From: CAZAKZ01 sp964485695
GTDB lineage: Bacteria > Planctomycetota > JAFGQW01
DNA: 64,000 bases
Assembly: GCA_964485695.1 (NCBI GenBank)
Contig: CAZAKZ010000011.1
Coordinates: 8,649 to 72,648, forward strand
Direction of reading: 5' to 3'
Part shown: in pieces, positions 43,820 through 52,772 of the stretch
Position numbering within the stretch: position 1 is the first letter of the stretch
How the letters are laid out: every line of letters starts with the position of its first letter
The notes under the pieces: generated by a model
The model's database searches: none
Told to the model about the DNA's origin: nothing
Seen by the model: only the letters and a program-made list of their open reading frames with translations
Made by a program: the position numbers and the translations under genes

Positions 43820-44241
43820 TCCTGGACAGGGACGATTTCAAGGAGACCGTGAGCCTGAACCTCACACCCATGATCGACGTGGTGTTCCTCCTCATCATCT
43901 TCTTCATGGTGGCCACCACCTTCGTGCGCGAGGAGAAGGAGATCGATCTGGACCTCCCGGAGACGCCCTCCTCGAGCCCGCTCGAGAACCTGCCCGAGGA
44001 GGTGGTGATCAACATCATGCGGGACGGCGCCATCAAGGTGGCGGGCCGGAAGGTGTCGGCGGAGGCGCTCGAGGATCTCCTGAAGCAGGCGCGGGCCCGG
44101 AATCCGAAGCAGAGCGCGCTCATCCGGGGTGACCGGGGCGTGAAGTACGAATACGTGGTCCGGGTGGTGGGCATCTGCCACGAGGCAGCGGTGCGCGCCA
44201 GCCTGGCCGCGCTGGAACCGGTCGGACCCGGCGGAGGATAA
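43816..44241 (+). CDS. exbD: ExbD/TolR-family biopolymer transport protein
   Basis: 141 residues from ATG 43816; a long upstream open frame is only the shadow of exbB. One transmembrane helix begins NLTPMIDVVFLLIIFFMV and contains the conserved channel Asp21, equivalent to ExbD Asp25. The periplasmic part (EKEIDLDLPETPSS, then VVINIMRDGAIKVAGRKVSAEAL, and ALIRGDRGVKYEYVVRVVGI) is the usual ExbD/TolR fold. It couples proton flow through ExbB to movement of a partner protein, here probably the 1424-residue product that follows after 25 bases. Confidence 0.95.
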   Translation: MILDRDDFKETVSLNLTPMIDVVFLLIIFFMVATTFVREEKEIDLDLPETPSSSPLENLPEEVVINIMRDGAIKVAGRKVSAEALEDLLKQARARNPKQSALIRGDRGVKYEYVVRVVGICHEAAVRASLAALEPVGPGGG

Positions 44242-44266
44242 ACCGAGGATAATCCGAGGAAAAACC

Positions 44267-47200
44267 ATGGTCGGGCTGCGAGTGCCTCTGAAAGACCGCG
44301 GGCTCTTGCTGGCGATCCTCCTGGTCGGGGTGGGGGGGGTGGCCCTGGAGTTCCTCCACTTCCGGGGTGCAGCCCGGAAGCCGGTCTACACCGACGGCCA
44401 GACCGCCATTCCCGAGGGCAGCCTCCAGGCCGAACGCATCGTGCTCTGGGAAGAGCCGGTGCGGGCCTTCCCCGGGGATGCCACCCCCGACCGGGAGTCC
44501 GGCCCGACTGTGGACGCTTCGGGTTCGGTGGTGGTCTATGCCGTGGGGGAGCCGGGCACGGGTAGCGAGCTCTGGCTGGCCGAGAGAATCGAAGGGCTCG
44601 AGGGGGCCACCTGGCGGCGCCGGCGCCTGAGCGAGTTGTCCAGTGCCCGGGATGAGGTGAGCCCGTTTCTCACCCGGGACGGCCGCAGCCTCTACTTCGC
44701 CTCGAACCGGCCGGGCGGCCACGGCGGCTACGACCTCTACGTGTCCGCCCGCGAGGGCTTGCAGTTCCTGCCTCCCCTGAACCTGGGCCCCGGCCTCAAT
44801 TCCGCCGGCGACGACGTGGACCCGTGCCTCAGCCCCACGGGGGATCGCCTCTTCTTCGCCTCGGACCGGGATCCGCACGGCCGGGCGCAGCTCGGCTTGT
44901 ACGCGGCCCGGCGGGTGCGGGGGACCTGGCTCGAGCCCGGCCGTCTTGAGGCGGTGAGTTCCACGGCCGTGGATCGAGCGCCCGAGATCGGTCCCGACGG
45001 CAAGACCCTCTACTTTGCCTCGGCCCGCCCTGGGGGTGCCGGCGGCCTGGACCTCTACTGGACCGTCCACTTCAACGACGGGTGGCTTCCGCCCACGGGG
45101 GTCACGGCCCTGAACACGCCCGGGGACGAGACCGATCCGGCCCTGACCGGGGAGGGATTCACCCTCTATTTCACGGCCCCTGGAGGCGACCTGAAGGTCT
45201 CGCACACCCGGGAACTCTTTACCTGGTCCATCGCGGGCGAGGGCGTACTGACCCGGTTCGCTTCCCTCGTGCTCTGTCTCCTGATCCTGCTCCTGGTGGT
45301 CTACCTGGCCCGGCGCTGGGCCGAGATGGGGACCCTCGGCCGGTGCGTGGTCGCCTCCCTCATTGCCCACGCCCTCCTGTTCCTCTACTTCAACCAGGTC
45401 ATGGTCCAGGGCGGCGTGGGTCTGGCTCGGCAGCAGAAGGGACGCTACCGGGTCACCCTGCTTCCCCCCCGGCCCAGGACGCCCCCGGGCCAGCGGCCCT
45501 TTGAGCGCCGGCGGGGGGATCGGTTGGAGCCCTCGGCCCGGGCCCCGGCCCCGGGGCTGAAGCGATCCGACGTGGAAGCCCCCCGGTCGAGGATGCCCGA
45601 CCGCGGCCTGCTTCGTTTCACGGCCCGGGCCCGGCGTCCCCGGCTCCAGGCACCGGGTCCGGCGCGGGTCCGCGTCCGGGACAGGCGCATTGCCCTCCGC
45701 CTCCAGGAGCCGCAAGATCCCGGACGAAGGGTGCGGGAGACCCTGCGACCCTCTCCCCGGGAAGCCGCGCGCATGGTCCCGCTCAATGCAGCCGCTAAAA
45801 AGGCAGTGGTGGCTCCGATGTCCGGCCCGATCCCTGAGGGCGCCGAGGTGAAAGCGCGCGCTCTCCTCGCCCATAACACCGCGCCTCGACTTCGGGTGCA
45901 CCAGAAACCCGACCGGCCCCGGGCACCCCCGGCAAGACCGACCAAGCCGGAGGTTTCACCCGCAGCCCTCCCGGCCCTGGCCGGACCCGGAACATCGGAC
46001 CGGCCCTCGCGCGAAGGGGTGGCCGAAGCGGCGCCGCCTGAGCCCGGCCAGCCTTCTTCCGGGATCCAGGCGCGCCCGGCTCCCCTGGCTCAGGGCCTGA
46101 AGGCGGGCGGCGAGGGGCCGGCGCCCTCGAAGCTGCGCCTTCCCGGCCGATCCCTGGTCCGGAAGGATCCAATCCGCACCCCATCCGACCTGGATCGGGT
46201 TGGCCTCGAGGCCCCGGTCTCAAGGGAGATGGCCAGGGCAATGCCCGAATCCCCCGCCCTGGCCTCGCTGCTCGACCCGGAGTCGAGGCCGCCGGATTCG
46301 GTGAAGCCCGGGCTCCCCGTGGCCGATGTTTCTGCCACCAGGCCCGTTGCCCTGCCGGAGCGGCCGTCCATGCGATCCTCTGTCCTCCCGACACCGGAAC
46401 AGGCCGCGGAAACCACAGGGTCGCCCCTGCCCGGCCGCGCCGGACCGGACGGCGCTGAGGTGCTCGGAGCCGTGACCTCCACGGTCTCCACGCCCTTCCA
46501 TCCGGATTCCGTTCTAGAGGCTCCGGATCCCATGCTCCCCGGACGCCGGATCAGGGCTCCGGGGGAGATCCGGGAGATGCCGGATTCCAGGCCGCTAGCC
46601 GCCGTATCTAAGGCGCGGACCGCAAGGCCCGCCCAGACGGTTCCCCTGGAGCCCGCCGGGTCGCTTGCCGTGGCCAGCCTGGAACCGGTGCAGAGTCCGA
46701 ACCCCTCACCCGCTGCCGGACCGGAAGTGTCCCTCGGCCCACCACCCACCCTCCTCTCTCACCGCAAGGCGGCAGGTCCGAAACCGTCCCTGAATCCCCT
46801 GCCCCTGACCGAGGCGCCTGTCCACCGTGCGTCCGATGTTGGGGTACCGGCCACGCTCTCCGGCCCCGACAGGCTCGAGGACGGATTTCCGCCCCGCAGC
46901 CTCCTTCCTGCCAGACCGGCGGACGAGGCCAAGGTTCTGGAAATGCCGGCCGTGGGGGTTGCACCCGGAGTCCAGCGGGATCGCCACGAGGACAGGAAAA
47001 ACCCCGAGGACTACCAGGAACTCTTCGGCCCCGCTCTCCTCACCCGGGCCGATCGAACCCGACCCCGGGTGTCGGCTCCGGAAGCCCCGGTCGTGCCCGG
47101 GATGCGCCGCGAGACCAGCCTCTACGACCACCGGTCCGGCGAGGCCCGGATCCGCGCCCTCAGGGAATTCGGCGGCACGGCCGAGAGCGAGCGCGCGGTT

Positions 47201-48541
47201 CGTCGGGGTCTGGCCTATCTGGCCCGGATCCAGCGCCCGGACGGATCCTGGGGGAATCCACGCTACTCGCACCACAAGTACGGCCAGGTGCAGATCGGCA
47301 AGACCGGTCTCTCGCTCCTGACCTTCCTGGGCTCGGGCCACACCCAGAAGTCCGCCACGCGCTACTCCACCGCCGCGAAGCGCGCCATCGCCTTCCTGGT
47401 CCGGTCCCAGAACCAAGAGACCGGACACTTCGGCCGCGGCTCGGCGTACAGCCACGGCATTGCCGCCTACGCCCTGGCCGAGGCCTACGCCATGACCCGG
47501 GATTCCGAACTTTTTGAACCCCTGAAGAAGGGCGTGGGCCGCATCCTGGAGGCCCAGCACCGGGATCCGGGTGATCCGGTGCGGTTCGGCGGGTGGGGCT
47601 ACTATTACGCCACCCCCCGGGTCTGGGACGAGTGGCCCCGCGCTTCGGTGACGGCCTGGCAGGTGATGGCCCTGAAGAGCGCCCAGATCGGTGGACTCCG
47701 GGTGCCGCGGAGCGCCCTGGACGCGGCGCGCACCTACCTGCGTCGGTCCTTCGATCCCGACCACGGCTACTTCCGCTACAGCCACGATCCGGACCGGCTC
47801 CGGTCGGCGTACCGCACCCTCCCCGGGTCCACGCCCGCTTCCATCTTCGCGCTCCTGCTGCTGGGAGAGAATCCCTCGAGCCCTCGCGTCGTCCGCGGAA
47901 GGCGCTACGTCATGCACCGGATGCCGGACCGCTACACCCGCGCTTCGGACGACCGGTTCGTGCTGAACGCCGAGGGGAATCTCTACTTCTGGTACTACTC
48001 CACCCTGGCGCTCTTCACCCTGCGCACCGAGGACTGGAGGTCCTGGAACGAACGCATGCGGGATCTCCTCGTCCAGGCCCAGGAGTCCGACGGGAGCTGG
48101 GCTCCCATCAGCCCCTATGCCAACTACGCGGGCGACTCCCGGTCGGACCGGAGCTATACCACGGCGCTGGCCGTGCTGATGCTGGAGGTCTACTACCGCT
48201 ACGTCACCCCGCTCCTGCTGGTCCGGCCCGAAATCCGCAAGGAGGAGGAGGAGGAAGATCCCTTTGACCTGCCCCTGTCCCCGAGGCGATACCGGGTGGT
48301 GGCACTCAGCGAGACCAGTGCAGCGGCCCGAGCCGGGGTCCGCATCGGCGATGAGGTGGTGCGGTATGGAGGCGAGCGGGTGCGCGACCTGGATGCCCTG
48401 AAGGAATCGATTCGCCGGCACCGAAGCCGCTCCCGGATCTCAATGGAGGTGATGCGGAAGGGCCGCCTCCTGCGGTTCACGGTACCGGGAGGACCGCTGG
48501 GATTGACCGTGGAGCGCTCACCCGGGAGTGACCGGGAGTGA
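44267..48541 (+). CDS. Giant envelope protein: PD40 propeller, membrane helices, long Pro/Arg linker, alpha/alpha-toroid and PDZ
   Basis: 1424 residues. TM1 at 10-30 (GLLLAILLVGVGGVALEFL). A TolB-like PD40 beta-propeller occupies ~60-320, with repeats such as SLYFASNRPGGHGGYDLY, LSPTGDRLFFASDRD, IGPDGKTLYFASARPGG and GFTLYFTAPGG. Two more helices follow at ~331-350 (SLVLCLLILLLVVYLARRW) and ~358-378 (VVASLIAHALLFLYFNQVM). Residues ~380-970 are a low-complexity Pro/Arg/Ala linker. Squalene-cyclase/prenyltransferase repeats fill ~970-1310 (GLAYLARIQRPDGSWG, YSHGIAAYALAEAYA, QAQESDGSWAP). A PDZ domain ends the protein (~1340-1420; AAARAGVRIGDEVVRYGGERV). With the TM1-N-in topology both the propeller and the toroid are periplasmic. 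The architecture combines TolB-like and TonB/TolA-like features beside ExbBD. Confidence 0.88.
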   Translation: MVGLRVPLKDRGLLLAILLVGVGGVALEFLHFRGAARKPVYTDGQTAIPEGSLQAERIVLWEEPVRAFPGDATPDRESGPTVDASGSVVVYAVGEPGTGSELWLAERIEGLEGATWRRRRLSELSSARDEVSPFLTRDGRSLYFASNRPGGHGGYDLYVSAREGLQFLPPLNLGPGLNSAGDDVDPCLSPTGDRLFFASDRDPHGRAQLGLYAARRVRGTWLEPGRLEAVSSTAVDRAPEIGPDGKTLYFASARPGGAGGLDLYWTVHFNDGWLPPTGVTALNTPGDETDPALTGEGFTLYFTAPGGDLKVSHTRELFTWSIAGEGVLTRFASLVLCLLILLLVVYLARRWAEMGTLGRCVVASLIAHALLFLYFNQVMVQGGVGLARQQKGRYRVTLLPPRPRTPPGQRPFERRRGDRLEPSARAPAPGLKRSDVEAPRSRMPDRGLLRFTARARRPRLQAPGPARVRVRDRRIALRLQEPQDPGRRVRETLRPSPREAARMVPLNAAAKKAVVAPMSGPIPEGAEVKARALLAHNTAPRLRVHQKPDRPRAPPARPTKPEVSPAALPALAGPGTSDRPSREGVAEAAPPEPGQPSSGIQARPAPLAQGLKAGGEGPAPSKLRLPGRSLVRKDPIRTPSDLDRVGLEAPVSREMARAMPESPALASLLDPESRPPDSVKPGLPVADVSATRPVALPERPSMRSSVLPTPEQAAETTGSPLPGRAGPDGAEVLGAVTSTVSTPFHPDSVLEAPDPMLPGRRIRAPGEIREMPDSRPLAAVSKARTARPAQTVPLEPAGSLAVASLEPVQSPNPSPAAGPEVSLGPPPTLLSHRKAAGPKPSLNPLPLTEAPVHRASDVGVPATLSGPDRLEDGFPPRSLLPARPADEAKVLEMPAVGVAPGVQRDRHEDRKNPEDYQELFGPALLTRADRTRPRVSAPEAPVVPGMRRETSLYDHRSGEARIRALREFGGTAESERAVRRGLAYLARIQRPDGSWGNPRYSHHKYGQVQIGKTGLSLLTFLGSGHTQKSATRYSTAAKRAIAFLVRSQNQETGHFGRGSAYSHGIAAYALAEAYAMTRDSELFEPLKKGVGRILEAQHRDPGDPVRFGGWGYYYATPRVWDEWPRASVTAWQVMALKSAQIGGLRVPRSALDAARTYLRRSFDPDHGYFRYSHDPDRLRSAYRTLPGSTPASIFALLLLGENPSSPRVVRGRRYVMHRMPDRYTRASDDRFVLNAEGNLYFWYYSTLALFTLRTEDWRSWNERMRDLLVQAQESDGSWAPISPYANYAGDSRSDRSYTTALAVLMLEVYYRYVTPLLLVRPEIRKEEEEEDPFDLPLSPRRYRVVALSETSAAARAGVRIGDEVVRYGGERVRDLDALKESIRRHRSRSRISMEVMRKGRLLRFTVPGGPLGLTVERSPGSDRE

Positions 48542-48576
48542 ACCGAGTCCGTATCCAGACGATCCTGCCGTCAGCC

Positions 48577-50214
48577 CTACAGGGTATCCAGCTCCACCTT
48601 CAGCACGTTGGAGATGGTCTTGATCGCGCCGGGTAAGCCGGGGTGGAACGTGACGAAGCACAGATACCACGTCTTGCCCCTGAATGGCGGCAGATCGGGC
48701 ACGTTCAGCCTGACCAGGGCCTGCCCCCCCCCGTTCAACACGCCACTGAATCCCGGAATTCTGCCGAAGATGCCGCAGGTGGCGAAGAAGAGATCATCCG
48801 GGAAGAGGGGGATGACGCGCCCGCCCACCGGGATGCCGCCCTTGGGATCGTGGATGTAGCTGGCCGCCAGCACGTACAAGAAACTCGGGTTGCTCCTGGC
48901 CGTGAGGATCAGCTTCAGCTCCCGGGGGAGGCTTCCGGCCCGGCCGTGGACCAGGAAGCTCGTGGCCTCGTCCGACCCGATGTCCGGGAAGCCCACGGAC
49001 CTGGGATTTCCGTCCACGTCCACCTGGGGAATCCCCGTGTAGTCGTTCTTGCCCATGTCGATGAGGGGGGAGTCGCTCCGCAGGTGCAGGTCCCCGCCGG
49101 CGGGGTTCACGAACCTGGGTTCCTCGGCCATGATTCCGTTCAAGCCGATGATGGGGCCGAAGGGCACGCCGGTGGCCGTGCTGAGATTGGAATTGTGGAT
49201 CTCATCCTTGGTGACGCCGATCAGGTCCCAATCCAAACTGCCCCAGATGACCGAGTTCCGGATGTCGGGATCGGACCGGCCGCCGAATACAGGGTCGTCC
49301 ATGCTGGCGATGCCGGTGTAGTTCCCGAAAAAGGTCTCGTGGGCCAGGAGGGGCAGCATGCGGCCGCCCAGGACCGCCATGCCCGTGTAGCCCTGGCCGT
49401 TGCGGTAGTAGGTGTTGTTCCGGATCAGCGGCCGGGCCGTGACCAGCCCCACGGTGCCCATCATGATGCCCACGCCGTTTTGTTCGAACCAGTTGTGTTC
49501 CACGAGCATCTTCATGGAATTGGCGGCGTTGATGCCGTAGGCGTTCTTGTAGAACCGGTTGTGGTGAAAATGCATATCCACGCCCGAGGTCGTGACGCGG
49601 CCGGAGCTGATGCCTATGTTGTTGGAATCGAAATCGCAGTTCTCGACGTGGGGCGCGCTGTTGAGAACGGTGAGACCCACCTGGTTCAACCAGAACCTGC
49701 AGTTGTGGATCCTGGGGGAAGGCACGTTGGTCATGTCGCCCGTCACCTCCACGCCCGACCGGGCGCGCATCAGGGTCATGTTGCAGACCTCGGCCGGAGC
49801 GATGCCGGCGGTCGGTCCGCTCCCGGGCCACTGGAGCTTCACCAGCACCTGGCTATACATGGCGACGGGCTGTCGAGAATTGGCCTTGGACCCCGACATG
49901 TAGGTGACGTCGATGCCGGCTCCCATCAGGATGACCCCCTGGGAGACCTGGACCGGAAAATCCTCCTGCCCCTCGCAGTGCCAGTGCCCGGGGCCGACGT
50001 GCAGGGTCTGGGTCTCCGACACGGTGGGGGCGGGCATGGTATTCAGGGCATGGGTAATGGTTCGCCAGGGATTGTGGATGGAGCCGTCGCCCGCAAGATC
50101 GCTGCCGGTAAAGGAAACGTAGTGGTCTCCGGCTGAAAGGCCCGGTGTGAACAGGGCACCGAAGAGGACGGCCAGAACGATCGTCGAAGATACCGGAGAG
50201 CTCTTCGTTTGCAT
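48577..50214 (-). CDS. Secreted right-handed beta-helix protein (DUF1565/NosD-like)
   Basis: 545 residues with signal peptide (TIVLAVLFGALFTPGLSAGD). Directly after it, HYVSFTGSDLAGDGSIHNPW and RTITHALNTMP match the DUF1565 start of parallel beta-helix proteins. About ten coils follow with N-rich turns (FDSNNIGISSG, FHHNRFYKNAYGIN, VEHNWFEQNGVGIM, IRNNTYYRNGQGYTGM). DLHLRSDSPLIDMGKNDYTG closes the helix. A C-terminal ~110-residue beta domain ends PPFRGKTWYLCFVTFHPGLP. Beta-helix proteins bind or cleave polysaccharides, but no pectate-lyase catalytic set was identified. It converges on the giant gene with a 35-base gap. Confidence 0.85.
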   Translation of the reverse strand: MQTKSSPVSSTIVLAVLFGALFTPGLSAGDHYVSFTGSDLAGDGSIHNPWRTITHALNTMPAPTVSETQTLHVGPGHWHCEGQEDFPVQVSQGVILMGAGIDVTYMSGSKANSRQPVAMYSQVLVKLQWPGSGPTAGIAPAEVCNMTLMRARSGVEVTGDMTNVPSPRIHNCRFWLNQVGLTVLNSAPHVENCDFDSNNIGISSGRVTTSGVDMHFHHNRFYKNAYGINAANSMKMLVEHNWFEQNGVGIMMGTVGLVTARPLIRNNTYYRNGQGYTGMAVLGGRMLPLLAHETFFGNYTGIASMDDPVFGGRSDPDIRNSVIWGSLDWDLIGVTKDEIHNSNLSTATGVPFGPIIGLNGIMAEEPRFVNPAGGDLHLRSDSPLIDMGKNDYTGIPQVDVDGNPRSVGFPDIGSDEATSFLVHGRAGSLPRELKLILTARSNPSFLYVLAASYIHDPKGGIPVGGRVIPLFPDDLFFATCGIFGRIPGFSGVLNGGGQALVRLNVPDLPPFRGKTWYLCFVTFHPGLPGAIKTISNVLKVELDTL

Positions 50215-50535
50215 GACTCCAAACCTCCCATCACCACCTGTGTGGTATCGTTTTCCCCTGGTATGATGTCTCTCCGTTAAGTCTATCGGAGTGTCAGAAA
50301 TGCCATCTGAAGGAAAGGTCGGTGCAGCGAGGGAGTGCGCCTCCGTGCGGTAGGCGAAAAAACTTCACGGATTTGAAAGGATTTCATCGTCCAAGTTGGC
50401 CGACCCTGCCGGGATTTCCACGCCTTACCGGGTCCGGGCCGGAAGGTTGGACGCCTTGGGATCGAAGGGGAGAGGGAAAAATTCTCTCGTGCGAACAGGG
50501 AATACGATTCGCGGTTCCGGCGCGATTTTTTAGCA
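50215..50535. other. Divergent intergenic region, 321 bases
   Basis: Between the beta-helix gene and the glycosyltransferase pair. It is moderately AT-rich. An inverted pair CTCCG/CGGAG (about 50272-50291) is the only clear symmetry. TACGAT at 50503-50508 could be a -10 for the plus-strand operon without a good -35. The glycosyltransferase start has no Shine-Dalgarno. I see no gene. Confidence 0.3.
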
Positions 50536-51675
50536 ATGAAAATTGGCATTGACTTTCGATCTGCGATGCTGACGGGAGCCGGGATTGCACGCTACACACG
50601 CGGGCTCGTGGAGGGCCTTGCACGCCTCGATCTGGCGCCGGATTCAGAGGCGCTCGAGGTGGAGCTCTACGGATTCCACCTCCGGAGGGGGGTGGGTGCG
50701 GAGAGGTTCAGGGCGAGGGCGGGAATCCGTCTCCATCGCGGCCCGGTGCCCGCGCGTCTGGTCCGCTGGCTGGGTCGGGTGGGATACGGGTGCGAGTTCC
50801 ATTTCGGTGCCGTGGACCTCTTTCACTTCACCGATTTCACTTCCCTGCCGTTTCGCTCCACGCCCCACGTCTTCACCCTTCACGACGTGAGCTTCCTCCG
50901 GAATCCTGCCTGGCACGAGGCGCGCGCCGTGCGGGCCCTGGAGTCCGTGACCGAACGCCTGGCACGCACGGCACGCAGGGTGTTCGTCCACTCCCGGCAC
51001 ACCCGAGGTGAGGTCACCGAGATCCTGGACGTGGATGCCGATCGCATCCGCGTGGCGCCCCCCGGCGTGGGTGAAGCCTTCTTCCGGACGCCCGATGCGT
51101 CCCGGACCGAGGCCATGCGTCGCACCCTGGATCTTCCGCCCCATTTTCTCCTCCACGTGGGCACCCGCGAGCCCCGAAAGAACCTGCCCCGCCTGATCCG
51201 GGCCCATGGCCGCCTTCACCGCCACCACCCGGATCTAAGCCTGGTCCTGGCCGGGGGGCGCGGCTGGTTGGAACAGGAGGTCCTCGCCGCCCTGGAGGCG
51301 TCTCCCTGCCGGGACCGGATCCGGGTGACGGGTCGGGTTCCCGAGGCGGATCTGCCCGCCCTCTACCGCGCCGCCGACGCCTTTGCGTATCCGTCTCTGT
51401 ACGAGGGATTCGGCCTGCCCGTGCTGGAGGCGCTGGCGTCCGGAGTGCCGGCCGTGGTTTCCTGTGCCGCCTCCCTGCCCGAGGCCGCGGGCAATGGCGC
51501 CGTGCTGGTGGATCCAGAGGACGAGTCCGCCCTCATCGAGGCGCTCCACCAGGTCCTCACGGATGAACCGCTCCGCACCCACCTCCGGAAAGCGGGCCGG
51601 GACCACGCCCGGACCTTCACCTGGGAACGTACGGCCCGGGCCACTCTGGCCGGCTACCGGGAGGCGCTCCAGTGA
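50536..51675 (+). CDS. GT4-family glycosyltransferase
   Basis: 379 residues. The GT-B start MKIGIDFRSAMLTGAGIARY (Gly-rich acceptor loop) is typical of family 4. The donor half contains LLHVGTREPRKNLPRLI, LVLAGGRGWLEQEVL, GRVPEADLPALYRAADAFAYPS and EGFGLPVLEALASGVPAVV, the E-x7-E nucleotide-sugar motif. It adds a sugar to a lipid-linked or protein glycan at the inner membrane face; donor and acceptor are unknown. No ribosome site precedes the ATG, though the family N-terminus fixes it. It overlaps the next glycosyltransferase by four bases (GTGA). Confidence 0.9.
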   Translation: MKIGIDFRSAMLTGAGIARYTRGLVEGLARLDLAPDSEALEVELYGFHLRRGVGAERFRARAGIRLHRGPVPARLVRWLGRVGYGCEFHFGAVDLFHFTDFTSLPFRSTPHVFTLHDVSFLRNPAWHEARAVRALESVTERLARTARRVFVHSRHTRGEVTEILDVDADRIRVAPPGVGEAFFRTPDASRTEAMRRTLDLPPHFLLHVGTREPRKNLPRLIRAHGRLHRHHPDLSLVLAGGRGWLEQEVLAALEASPCRDRIRVTGRVPEADLPALYRAADAFAYPSLYEGFGLPVLEALASGVPAVVSCAASLPEAAGNGAVLVDPEDESALIEALHQVLTDEPLRTHLRKAGRDHARTFTWERTARATLAGYREALQ

Positions 51676-52772
51676 ACCTCGACCTGCCCCGTCCCTTGCA
51701 CCTGGCCCTGGACTGCACGCCGCTCCTGGAGGCGCGGCCCACCGGGGTGGCGCGTGGTCAGCGGGGCTGGATCGATGCACTCCTCACCGCACCGCATCCC
51801 ATCGAGATGACCCTGTTCGTTCCAGGCTCGGGCCAGGTGGCCCTGCCGCCTGGCAACCTCAATCATGTCAACGTCCATGTCGTCCGCCTCGGCCCCGGCG
51901 CACGATTCCGTCTCACCCATCTCCCCCGGGCTCTGGGGCGCCTCCGTCCGCATCTGTTCCACTCGCCATTCCTGGCCATTCCCCTTGGAACGTCTGTACC
52001 CGTGGTGGCCACGGCGCACGAGGTGCCGGAGCCGGCCTCGATCCTGGCCGAGGGCCTGGGACGAACCGTGCGGCATCGCGCCTGGTGGGCCGTGGCGCGG
52101 CGGGCGGCCCAGGGGCTGGTGGCCGTGTCCTGTCACACGGCCCGGGCCGCGCGCGCTGCCGGCTGGGCGGACAGGCCCCTCCGGGTGGTGCACCACGGCC
52201 TGGTCCGAACCGAGGAGCTCGAGCCGGGGGCGCTCCTTCCCCGCCAGGGCCCGGTGCTGGCCGTGGGAACCCTCAGGCGGAAGAAGGGGGTGCGCATGGC
52301 TCTGGAGGCGTACGGTCGTGTGGTGGCAGACCGCGACCCGGCATGCCGGCCCGACCTGGTGTGGGTGGGGGAGGGCGCGCCTCCCGCCAGGCTCCCCGGG
52401 GGCGTCCGGTTCCCGGGCTACCTGCCGGACGAGGAGGTCCGGGCCCTGATGCAATGCGCCTCGTGTCTGATCCTGCCCTCCATTACCGAGGGGTTCGGCC
52501 TTCCGGCTCTCGAGGCCATGGCCGCGGGATGCCCGGTGGTGGTCTCCGCGGCTGGCGCCCTGCCGGAGGTGGTGGGCCGGGCCGGATGGGTGGTGCCTCG
52601 GAACGCTCCGGGGGCCTGGGAGGAGGTATTGAACCGGGTCCTGGCAGGAGGTCCCGAGGTGGAGCGCCGGATCCGGAGGGGACGGAAGCGAGCGGGACGT
52701 TTCAACCGGGCCCGGGTCGCCGGACGCCTGCTGCGGCTCTACGCCGAGGTCATTCAGGGGCTTTCCTCGTAG
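51672..52772 (+). CDS. GT4-family glycosyltransferase, second of a coupled pair
   Basis: 366 residues from GTG 51672, overlapping the upstream stop. N-terminal half: LHLALDCTPLLEARPTGVAR, FHSPFLAIPL and VVATAHEVPEP. C-terminal half: VLAVGTLRRKKGVRMALEAY, VRFPGYLPDEEVRALMQCAS and ITEGFGLPALEAMAAGCPVV, giving the E-x7-E donor motif. It resembles its upstream partner and the two probably act in sequence on one glycan. The 3' end overlaps the convergent FHA gene by 19 bases. The very Arg-rich C-terminus may bind the membrane. Confidence 0.88.
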   Translation: MNLDLPRPLHLALDCTPLLEARPTGVARGQRGWIDALLTAPHPIEMTLFVPGSGQVALPPGNLNHVNVHVVRLGPGARFRLTHLPRALGRLRPHLFHSPFLAIPLGTSVPVVATAHEVPEPASILAEGLGRTVRHRAWWAVARRAAQGLVAVSCHTARAARAAGWADRPLRVVHHGLVRTEELEPGALLPRQGPVLAVGTLRRKKGVRMALEAYGRVVADRDPACRPDLVWVGEGAPPARLPGGVRFPGYLPDEEVRALMQCASCLILPSITEGFGLPALEAMAAGCPVVVSAAGALPEVVGRAGWVVPRNAPGAWEEVLNRVLAGGPEVERRIRRGRKRAGRFNRARVAGRLLRLYAEVIQGLSS

